From Actinomycetota bacterium (GTDB lineage Bacteria > Actinomycetota > Acidimicrobiia > Acidimicrobiales > Ilumatobacteraceae), in assembly GCA_005800965.1 (NCBI GenBank), contig SYEA01000056.1:1-7003 (forward strand): a stretch of DNA of 7,003 nucleotides. The letters are read 5' to 3'. How positions within the stretch are numbered: the stretch's first letter is position 1; each line of letters begins with the position of its first letter. A program made the position numbers and the translations under genes. Positions 1 to 5,684 of the stretch are shown one piece after another. A model generated the notes under the pieces. That model had not been told where the DNA came from, did no database searches, and worked only from the letters and a program-made list of their open reading frames with translations.

Positions 1-1
1 G

Positions 2-913
2 CACAAAATCAACAACGTGCTCGGTCAAGCACTGCTGGCCAAACGCATGGGCAAAAAACGTTTCATCGCCGAAACGGGCGCCGGCCAACACGGTGTTGCT
101 TCCGCAACTGTTGCTGCGCTGTTTGGCCTGTCGTGCAAGGTGTACATGGGTGCGGTCGACGTCGAACGCCAGGCGCTGAACGTGTTTCGCATGCAGCTGT
201 TGGGCGCCGAAGTTGAAGCTGCGCAATCTGGTAGCCGCACGTTAAAAGATGCTGTCAACGAGGCCATGCGCGACTGGGTGGCCAATGTCGAGCACTCGTA
301 TTACTGCTTGGGTTCGGTGATGGGCCCGCATCCGTATCCATTCATGGTGCGTCAATTTCAAAGTGTCATCGGCGACGAAGCCCGCCTGCAAATGCGCGAA
401 CTCACCGGGAGTGACCCCGATGTGGTGACTGCCTGTGTGGGAGGAGGGTCGAACGCCATCGGTATCTTCAGTGGTTTTGTTGACACCACCGCACGCCTGG
501 TGGGTGTTGAACCTGCTGGTGGTGCAGCCGTTGGTCGCGGAGTTCCCGGAGTAGTGCACGGGATGAAGAGTTACTTGATGCAAGACGAAGAGGGTCAAGT
601 GCAAGAAGCACATTCGATTTCGGCTGGTCTTGATTACCCAGGTGTCGGGCCCGAGCATTCATATTTGGCGTCGATTGGACGTGCGGAGTATCCGAGCGTG
701 ACCGACACCGAGGTCATTGCTGGGTTTCAGTTGCTGTCGCGCACCGAGGGCATCATTCCGGCTTTGGAATGTGCACACGTCGTCGCTTGGATTGCCCGTG
801 AGGCCCCGAACATGCAAGGTGCCACCGTGTTGATGAACCTGTCAGGCCGTGGCGACAAAGATGTGGGACAAATGATGCAGATTCTCGGGCCCTCGCTGAA
901 CAAAGTCTCCTAG
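2..913 (+). CDS. trpB: tryptophan synthase beta subunit, 5'-truncated by window edge
   Basis: TrpB joins indole, channelled from TrpA, with L-serine to make L-tryptophan using PLP; it acts in the cytoplasm as the alpha2beta2 complex. The reading frame is open to the left edge, and its first residues are HKINNVLGQALLAKRMGK, the family motif whose lysine (codon 5-7) forms the PLP Schiff base. The true start, about 85 residues upstream by comparison with E. coli, is outside the window; the GTG at 17 is an internal Val codon. Further signatures in order are ETGAGQHG (Glu codon 71-73, catalytic), the phosphate-binding CVGGGSNAIG (434 onward), SISAGLDYPGVGPEH (Asp codon 632-634, COMM domain) and LSGRGDKD near the C-terminus. 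The segment at about 512-545 is roughly eight residues shorter than E. coli TrpB from memory. trpA follows after 5 nt, the usual order. Identity is essentially certain. Confidence 0.98.
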   Translation, partial: HKINNVLGQALLAKRMGKKRFIAETGAGQHGVASATVAALFGLSCKVYMGAVDVERQALNVFRMQLLGAEVEAAQSGSRTLKDAVNEAMRDWVANVEHSYYCLGSVMGPHPYPFMVRQFQSVIGDEARLQMRELTGSDPDVVTACVGGGSNAIGIFSGFVDTTARLVGVEPAGGAAVGRGVPGVVHGMKSYLMQDEEGQVQEAHSISAGLDYPGVGPEHSYLASIGRAEYPSVTDTEVIAGFQLLSRTEGIIPALECAHVVAWIAREAPNMQGATVLMNLSGRGDKDVGQMMQILGPSLNKVS

Positions 914-918
914 CCCCC

Positions 919-1710
919 ATGGCGATTGCGTTGGAAGCACACCTGCGCGGCGTGCGGTCAGGTGGTCGCAAGATTTTGGTGCCCTACATCACGGGGTTTT
1001 CGCCCAACTGGTTGGAAGCCATTCGGGTTGCCGTAGCGAGCGGTGCTGATGCAATCGAAGTTGGGATTCCCTTCAGTGATCCGGTCATGGATGGCCCGGT
1101 TATTCAGCGTGCGTCGAGCGAGGCGCTGCAACGTGGCGCGACGTTGAGCGGCATCTTGGACGGCATCCGTGCGCTCGATGTTGATGTGCCGGTGGTGGTC
1201 ATGTGTTATTACAACTCGGTGTTTCGCGTTGGGCACGAGCGGTTCGCCAACACCATCGCTGCTGCTGGTGTGAGTGGTGCGATCGTTCCCGACTTACCAC
1301 TAGAAGAAGCCACGGACTGGTGCGTCGCCGCCGACGCAGCTGCGATAGCAACGGTGATGTTGGCGGCTCCGACTGCACCCGATGAGCGCCTGCCACGAAT
1401 TGCGACCCGTTCGCGTGGCTTCGTCTACGCAGTGGGTCTTCTCGGTGTGACTGGTGAACGCGAATCGCTATCGGCAAGTGCCACCACCATTGCCCGTCGT
1501 GTCAAACACATCACCGACCTTCCAGTTTTGGTGGGCGTGGGTATCTCTGACGCCCATCAGGCCCAACAAGCATGTGCGGTAGCCGACGGGGTCATTCAGG
1601 GTGCATCCGTCATGCGGCGATTGCTCGATGAAGGCGTGGATTCTGTCGGTGAGTACATCGCCGAAGTTCGTGCGGCCATCGATCTCGTGCCCGCTGCGCA
1701 TATTGGCTAG
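919..1710 (+). CDS. trpA: tryptophan synthase alpha subunit
   Basis: TrpA cleaves indole-3-glycerol phosphate to indole and glyceraldehyde 3-phosphate and passes indole through the tunnel to TrpB. The 263-residue protein is full length for this TIM-barrel family. Catalytic Glu47 lies in DAIEVGIPFSDP and catalytic Asp58 in PVMDGP, equivalent to E. coli Glu49 and Asp60. The phosphate-binding and loop motifs GLLGVTGER (about 173-181) and GVGISDAHQA (about 206-215) are present. The ATG lies 5 nt after the trpB stop; I see no good Shine-Dalgarno sequence, so translation is probably coupled to trpB. The start fits the family N-terminus (LEAHLRGVRSGGRKILVPYITG). The usual YYNP-type segment reads YYNS here, a mild variation. 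No sign of damage. Confidence 0.97.
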   Translation: MAIALEAHLRGVRSGGRKILVPYITGFSPNWLEAIRVAVASGADAIEVGIPFSDPVMDGPVIQRASSEALQRGATLSGILDGIRALDVDVPVVVMCYYNSVFRVGHERFANTIAAAGVSGAIVPDLPLEEATDWCVAADAAAIATVMLAAPTAPDERLPRIATRSRGFVYAVGLLGVTGERESLSASATTIARRVKHITDLPVLVGVGISDAHQAQQACAVADGVIQGASVMRRLLDEGVDSVGEYIAEVRAAIDLVPAAHIG

Positions 1711-1719
1711 GTTTTAGTC

Positions 1720-2172
1720 ATGTTGCGTGTGGGGGACAAGGCACCGCCGTTCGCTTTGGTCGATCAGCATGGCAAGAACGTGTCGCTAAAACGCTTTGCC
1801 AACCGCAAAGTGTTGGTGTACTTCTATCCGAAAGCCGATACACCCGGATGCACGGAGCAATCCTGTTTGCTCAGTGGGATCAGTAAAAAAATCGGGCGGA
1901 CAGCGGTCGTGGGCATCAGCCCTGATGCGCCGGCCAAACAGCTGAAGTTCGACATGAAGTACGACCTTGGGTTCCCACTGCTGGCCGATGAAACGCACTC
2001 AGTGGCCAAGGCCTACAAGGTCTGGAAGAAGAAATCGATGTACGGACGCGAATACATGGGCATTGAACGTTCGGCGTTTTTGATTGATGGCAAAGGCAAG
2101 ATTCTGTGTGCGTGGTACAAAATTTCGCCGAAAGATACGCCCAAATTTCTGCTTGAGGCGCTGGGTAAGTGA
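1720..2172 (+). CDS. bcp: PrxQ/Bcp-type thioredoxin-dependent peroxiredoxin
   Basis: Predicted cytoplasmic thiol peroxidase that reduces hydrogen peroxide and organic hydroperoxides, recycled by thioredoxin in the usual members of the family. The 150-residue protein starts with the AhpC/TSA-like VGDKAPPFALVDQHGK and has the signature YPKADTPGCTEQSC: peroxidatic Cys44, with Thr41 and Pro42 before it, and Cys49 five residues later as the candidate resolving cysteine, the atypical 2-Cys PrxQ arrangement (E. coli Bcp Cys45/Cys50). The conserved active-site Arg is Arg117 in GIERSAFLID. A third cysteine, Cys130, has no role I can assign. The C-terminal half is lysine-rich. No signal peptide. It begins 9 nt after trpA and its TGA overlaps the fabZ GTG start, so it appears cotranscribed with both although the functions differ. 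No strong ribosome binding site is visible. Confidence 0.93.
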   Translation: MLRVGDKAPPFALVDQHGKNVSLKRFANRKVLVYFYPKADTPGCTEQSCLLSGISKKIGRTAVVGISPDAPAKQLKFDMKYDLGFPLLADETHSVAKAYKVWKKKSMYGREYMGIERSAFLIDGKGKILCAWYKISPKDTPKFLLEALGK

Positions 2173-2603
2173 CACTTCATCCTGCACCTGAATTGGTGCT
2201 GCCTCATCGGGCACCGTTTCTGTTCATCGACGTGATCGACGAACTCGTTATTGGCAGCAGCGCTACGGGTCGGTGGAAACTGCGCGGCGACGAATGGTTT
2301 TTCCCCGGGCATTTTCCGGGTCGCCCTACCTTGCCGGGGGTCTTGATGTGTGAAGCCATAGCCCAGGTGGGGGCGTACGCGCTCCTGAGTGATCCCGCGC
2401 GGGCGAGCAAGCTGCCATTGTTTGGGGGCTTGGATGCAGCACGCTTTCGTCGACAAGTAGTGCCCGGTGATGAGTTGACGATTCGTGTCGAACTCGGTCG
2501 CATGAGCGCTCGCGCTGGCAAAGGCGTCGGCACTGCCAGTGTGCTGGGCGAAGTTGCCTGTGAATGCGAATTGATGTTTGTTTTGGTGGATCGCGCTAGT
2601 TAG
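2169..2603 (+). CDS. fabZ: FabZ-type 3-hydroxyacyl-ACP dehydratase
   Basis: Likely dehydrates (3R)-hydroxyacyl-ACP to trans-2-enoyl-ACP in type II fatty acid synthesis. The 144-residue protein is a single hotdog domain. It has LPHRAPFLFID near the N-terminus (about 11-21) and the catalytic stretch FPGHFPGRPTLPGVLMCEAIAQ, with His48 in HFPG and Glu62 in CEAIAQ, the family's catalytic pair. The GTG start shares GTGA with the bcp stop (4-nt overlap) and has GAGG at 2155-2158, about 10 nt upstream, so it is probably translationally coupled. The gene sits apart from the fab operon, facing its last gene fabF; the two coding ends overlap by 8 nt. It supplies the dehydratase that the fabD-fabH-fabG-acpP-fabF operon lacks. 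FabA-like isomerase activity is not indicated; a dehydratase for another acyl-ACP pathway is a less likely alternative. Confidence 0.92.
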   Translation: MTLHPAPELVLPHRAPFLFIDVIDELVIGSSATGRWKLRGDEWFFPGHFPGRPTLPGVLMCEAIAQVGAYALLSDPARASKLPLFGGLDAARFRRQVVPGDELTIRVELGRMSARAGKGVGTASVLGEVACECELMFVLVDRAS

Positions 2604-3780
2604 CGGGGCCCAAGATCACCGAGCCGTTGTGCCCGCCAAAACCAAAATTGTTGGAAATCGTGGGGCCGGGAGTCCACGCCCGAGGTTCGCCGATGACGAC
2701 GTCACAGGCGATGTCATCGCCCAAGGTGGAAGTATTGGCCGTCGGCGGAATGAGCCGATGCTCGAACGAGAGCAACACTGCCGCTGCTTCGAGAGCGCCA
2801 GCAGCGCCGAGTGGATGCCCGGTTACCCCTTTGATAGAGGTCATCGGTGGTGTTGGTGAGCCGAACACGGCAGCCACGGCCTGGGCCTCGGCGCTGTCAT
2901 TGAGCGGTGTCGAAGTGCCATGGGCATTGACCTGTTTGATGTCGCTCGGTTGCAATCGAGCGTCGTGCAAAGCCGAGCGCATGCACGCTTGCGCGCCGAC
3001 TCCGCCCGGTGACGGTGCCGTGATGTGGTGGGCGTCGGCATTGCTGGCAGCTCCGAGCACTTCGGCGATGATGTTGGCGCCGCGGGCTACCGCTGCATCC
3101 CAGCGCTCGAAAATGAACACTGCAGCACCTTCACCGAACACGAAGCCATCGCGAGTTGAATCGAACGGCTTGCTGCACCCACTGCTCGACAGCGCGGTCA
3201 TGTTGGCGAACCCCGCCACAGCGGTGAGTGTGAGTGCAGACTCGGCCCCACCTGTGACAACAGCATCGCACTGACCCCAGGCCACCAAACGTGCGGCGTA
3301 ACCCATGGCGTGAGTGGCTGCGGCGCAAGCAGTACAGATGGTTTCTGCTGGGCCCTGCAGGTGGTAGCGCATGGAGATTGCTGCACCGGCGGCGTTGGAC
3401 ATCATCATCGGCACCAAAAATGGCGACACGCGTCGTTCGCCCTTTTCCACTCGTGTGATGACTTGCTCTTCGAGCGTTCGTAGCCCACCGATACCAGTGC
3501 CAAAGATGCTGCCCATGCGAGCAGGCTCGTAGGGCAGGTCACCCGACATAGCGAACGCCTCTTGGGCTGCTGCCAAGGCAAACTGCTCGACGCGATCCGA
3601 GCGACGGGCCTCTTTGGGATTAGAAAAGTAGGGCAGCGGGTCCCAGTCGGCGATCTCCACGGTTTTGGCAGAGGTGATTCCGGGGCCGAGAAGCCCCCGC
3701 CAGAAGGCGTCTTTGCCGAGTCCGCACGGAGCAACGACGCCGTAACCGGTTATTGCTACACGATGCCCGGCACCCTGCAT
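2596..3780 (-). CDS. fabF: beta-ketoacyl-ACP synthase II (KAS II)
   Basis: Elongating condensing enzyme that joins malonyl-ACP to a growing acyl-ACP with loss of CO2. The 394-residue thiolase-fold protein has nucleophile Cys152 in TICTACAAATHA, His287 in NAHGTSTPLND, Lys317 in SIKGVTGHPLG and His322 in the same motif, giving the Cys-His-His triad of elongating KAS enzymes. The glycine-rich NNFGFGGHNGS lies near the C-terminus (377-387), and DGFVFGEGAA (211-220) is also typical. It is slightly shorter than E. coli FabF (about 413). Last gene of the minus-strand operon, 9 nt after acpP and in the same reading frame, with only TAG and three codons between. No Shine-Dalgarno is visible before the ATG (upstream is a C run), so expression may depend on reinitiation after acpP. 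The stop lies inside the end of convergent fabZ. KAS I (FabB/KasA) naming cannot be excluded, but function is clear. Confidence 0.95.
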   Translation of the reverse strand: MQGAGHRVAITGYGVVAPCGLGKDAFWRGLLGPGITSAKTVEIADWDPLPYFSNPKEARRSDRVEQFALAAAQEAFAMSGDLPYEPARMGSIFGTGIGGLRTLEEQVITRVEKGERRVSPFLVPMMMSNAAGAAISMRYHLQGPAETICTACAAATHAMGYAARLVAWGQCDAVVTGGAESALTLTAVAGFANMTALSSSGCSKPFDSTRDGFVFGEGAAVFIFERWDAAVARGANIIAEVLGAASNADAHHITAPSPGGVGAQACMRSALHDARLQPSDIKQVNAHGTSTPLNDSAEAQAVAAVFGSPTPPMTSIKGVTGHPLGAAGALEAAAVLLSFEHRLIPPTANTSTLGDDIACDVVIGEPRAWTPGPTISNNFGFGGHNGSVILGPAN

Positions 3781-3789
3781 GAGGGGGGA

Positions 3790-4029
3790 CTACTTGGCTT
3801 TTGCAGCGATGAGATCGAAGGCTTGTCCGACGGTCGTAATGCCTTCCAACTCTTTTTCGGGCACTTCCACACTGAATTCTTCTTCAAGAGCCATGACGAA
3901 CTCGACAAGGTCGAGGCTGTCAGCCTCGAGGTCTTCTTTGAAACGGGCGTCACGGGTGACCTTGGCTGCATCAACAGACAACAACTCAACAGCGCACTTG
4001 GTGAAACGATCGAATAATTCTTGGCTCAC
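3790..4029 (-). CDS. acpP: acyl carrier protein
   Basis: Small acidic carrier of growing acyl chains for type II fatty acid synthesis. It has 79 residues, the normal ACP length. Ser38 in EADSLDLVEF is the 4'-phosphopantetheine attachment site, preceded by the usual acidic helix-2 start (FKEDLEADSLD) and followed by ALEEEFSVEVPEKE, typical of helix 2 and the recognition surface. The start is GTG (4027-4029), supported by a near-perfect AAGGAGG 6 nt upstream, the strongest ribosome binding site in the operon, in keeping with the large amounts of ACP that cells need. It sits 24 nt after fabG and 9 nt before fabF. A holo-ACP synthase is not in the window. Confidence 0.97.
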   Translation of the reverse strand: MSQELFDRFTKCAVELLSVDAAKVTRDARFKEDLEADSLDLVEFVMALEEEFSVEVPEKELEGITTVGQAFDLIAAKAK

Positions 4030-4035
4030 AACGGG

Positions 4036-4042
4036 CCTCCTT
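4036..4042 (-). promoter_or_regulatory. ribosome binding site of acpP
   Basis: Read on the minus strand this is AAGGAGG, placed 6 nt before the GTG start at 4029. It supports the GTG start of acpP and is clearly better than the sites before fabH and fabF, so ACP is probably translated at a higher rate than its operon neighbours. Confidence 0.85.
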
Positions 4043-4053
4043 GAACCGCCATC

Positions 4054-4758
4054 CTAGTGACCCATTCCGAGTCCGCCGTCCACCGGAATCACAGCGCCTG
4101 TGATGTAGGCGGCATCGGATGAGGCAAGAAATGTTATGACACCTGCAACTTCATCGGTGGTGGCAATGCGTCCCAGTGGCACGAGTGCAGCAAAGGCTTG
4201 CAGCTTTTCTTCGCCCAGTGCCCGCGTCATGTCGGTGTCGACTGGTCCGGGCGCCACCACGTTCACGGTGATGCTGCGGCTGCCAAGTTCACGGGCCAGC
4301 GATCGAGCGAAGCCCACGAGCCCAGCCTTGGAGGCTGCATAGTTGGCCTGACCGGCTTGACCCAATAAACCCACCACGCTCGACACCAAGATGATTCTTC
4401 CCTTGCGCGCACGCAACATGGTTTGAGTGGCTCGCTTGCTGACGCGAAAAGCGCCGGTCAGATTGGCGTCAAGCACCTCGGCAAAGTCTTGTTCTTTCAT
4501 CCGCAACAACAATCCATCGCGGGTAATGCCGGCATTTGAGACCAAAATTTCGACGGGCCCGAGTTTTTCTTCTACTTCGGCAAATGTGCGGTCTACGTCC
4601 TCTTGCTTGGTTACATCGCATTGCACTGCCAGAAAATCTCCAGTGGGTACCGAAGTGTTGTACGTGACGGCTACCTTGTCACCAAGTGCGGCAAAGCGTT
4701 GTGCTGTGGCCAAGCCGATTCCGCGGCTACCACCAGTGATGAGTACTACTCGACTCAT
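4054..4758 (-). CDS. fabG: 3-oxoacyl-ACP reductase (MabA/FabG1-like)
   Basis: Short-chain dehydrogenase that reduces 3-ketoacyl-ACP to (3R)-hydroxyacyl-ACP in fatty acid elongation. The 234-residue protein has the nucleotide-binding TGGSRGIG (8-15), NAG at 75-77, Asn99, and the catalytic Ser127, Tyr140 and Lys144 (YAASK). These match mycobacterial MabA Ser140, Tyr153 and Lys157 at a constant offset of 13, and both share the short region after the second strand and the ending GAVIPVDGG-GMGH. The MabA residue Arg47, implicated in NADPH binding, is Asn34 here. I chose the ATG at 4758: its ATGA overlaps the fabH stop and GGAGG lies 5 nt upstream. An ATG at 4770 would add only MEEP, which is the ribosome binding site read as codons. 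acpP follows after 24 nt. Confidence 0.95.
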   Translation of the reverse strand: MSRVVLITGGSRGIGLATAQRFAALGDKVAVTYNTSVPTGDFLAVQCDVTKQEDVDRTFAEVEEKLGPVEILVSNAGITRDGLLLRMKEQDFAEVLDANLTGAFRVSKRATQTMLRARKGRIILVSSVVGLLGQAGQANYAASKAGLVGFARSLARELGSRSITVNVVAPGPVDTDMTRALGEEKLQAFAALVPLGRIATTDEVAGVITFLASSDAAYITGAVIPVDGGLGMGH

Positions 4759-5684
4759 GGGTTCCTCCATTCAAGTACTGCGCTGGCGGCGGTCATTCCC
4801 GCCCCAAAACCTACGAGCAACACGATGTCGCCATTTTGCAAGCGTCCACGATCCGCAGCATCGAACAATGCCAAAGGAATTGATGCCGACGATGTGTTGC
4901 CGGTTTCATGAAGCACGATGGCGGTGCGCTCCAGCGGAATGCCGAGGTTGCGACACGCTGCATCGATGATGCGCAGGTTGGCCTGGTGGGGGACACAGAG
5001 TTTTACGTCGTCCACGCTCAAGCCCGCTTTGGCGAGTGATTTTTTGGCCGAGTCGACCATGATGCGCACCGCACGACGGAACACCTCTTTGCCGTCCATA
5101 TGTATGTAGCCACCGACCTCGGCATACAGCAAGTGCTCGAGCGAGCCGTCGGCGTCGAGATCCCACCCAAGCAATTGTCCAGCGTCCGGAGTTGCGTCGA
5201 CGACGCAGGCCCCTGATCCGTCGGCGAACAAGATTGCAGTTCCGCGATCGCTCCAATCCGTGATGCGTGACAGCGTGTCGGTGCCGATAACCAGCAGTCG
5301 TTTGGCGCCGATCGCCAGCAAACCTTGGGCGATGACATAGGCATAAACAAATCCCGAACAGGCCGCGTTGACGTCAAAGGCACCGCATCGCAGCCCCAAC
5401 TCGTTTTGCACCGTGGCCGACGTGGCCGGAACTGTGCGATCAGGAGTGGTGGTGGAGAGCACGAGGCCGTCGATGCTGGCCGGGTCGATGCCCGCCATTG
5501 CAATCGCCCGACGCGCAGATGCCACGGAAAGCGACGCAGTCGAACCACCAATGTGGCGCCGTTTGATGCCGGTTCGCTCGGTGATCCATTCGTCGCTGGT
5601 GTCCATCATCGTTGACAAGTCGGCGTTGGTGAGCACTTTTTCGGGTAACGCAGTACCCCAACCGATGATGCGTCCGCCGGCCAT
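4755..5684 (-). CDS. fabH: beta-ketoacyl-ACP synthase III (KAS III)
   Basis: Initiates fatty acid synthesis by condensing an acyl-CoA primer with malonyl-ACP. The 309-residue protein has the usual KAS III length. Counting from the ATG at 5684, the catalytic triad is Cys109 in NAACSGFVYA, His233 in PHQANLRIID and Asn263 in HETGNTSSASIP. The N-terminal DEWITERTGIKRRHI is the typical KAS III CoA-contact region, and the C-terminal glycine-rich VGFGAGMTAAS is present. The start at 5684 is preferred because the fabD stop and this ATG share a base (TAATG), a common coupled arrangement; a TTG at 5702 would add six residues but has no ribosome binding site. Its TGA overlaps the fabG ATG (ATGA). Primer preference (acetyl versus branched acyl-CoA) cannot be read from the sequence. 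Confidence 0.95.
   Translation of the reverse strand: MAGGRIIGWGTALPEKVLTNADLSTMMDTSDEWITERTGIKRRHIGGSTASLSVASARRAIAMAGIDPASIDGLVLSTTTPDRTVPATSATVQNELGLRCGAFDVNAACSGFVYAYVIAQGLLAIGAKRLLVIGTDTLSRITDWSDRGTAILFADGSGACVVDATPDAGQLLGWDLDADGSLEHLLYAEVGGYIHMDGKEVFRRAVRIMVDSAKKSLAKAGLSVDDVKLCVPHQANLRIIDAACRNLGIPLERTAIVLHETGNTSSASIPLALFDAADRGRLQNGDIVLLVGFGAGMTAASAVLEWRNP
4764..4768 (-). promoter_or_regulatory. ribosome binding site that decides the fabG start
   Basis: GGAGG on the minus strand, 5 nt before the ATG at 4758 and inside the end of fabH. It lies within the coding sequence that would result from the earlier ATG at 4770, which argues for the shorter FabG beginning MSRVVLITGG. Confidence 0.8.

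Noticed and set aside
242..658. Open frame on the minus strand opposite trpB (138 codons)
   Set aside because: Overlaps conserved TrpB catalytic motifs and has no recognisable domain; typical of antisense frames in this base composition.
2627..3274. Long open frame on the plus strand opposite fabF (215 codons)
   Set aside because: It is the antisense shadow of a well-supported fabF; the product is Ser/Ala/Pro-rich with no recognisable motif and no ribosome binding site.
3783..3788. Run of six G (C on the coding strand) between acpP and fabF as a frameshift site
   Set aside because: It lies after the acpP stop codon and before the fabF start, so it is not translated under normal reading; no frameshift is needed for either gene.
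4759..4770. Longer FabG start at ATG 4770 (adds MEEP)
   Set aside because: Those codons contain the GGAGG ribosome binding site of the ATG at 4758, and the shorter start gives the ATGA overlap with fabH.
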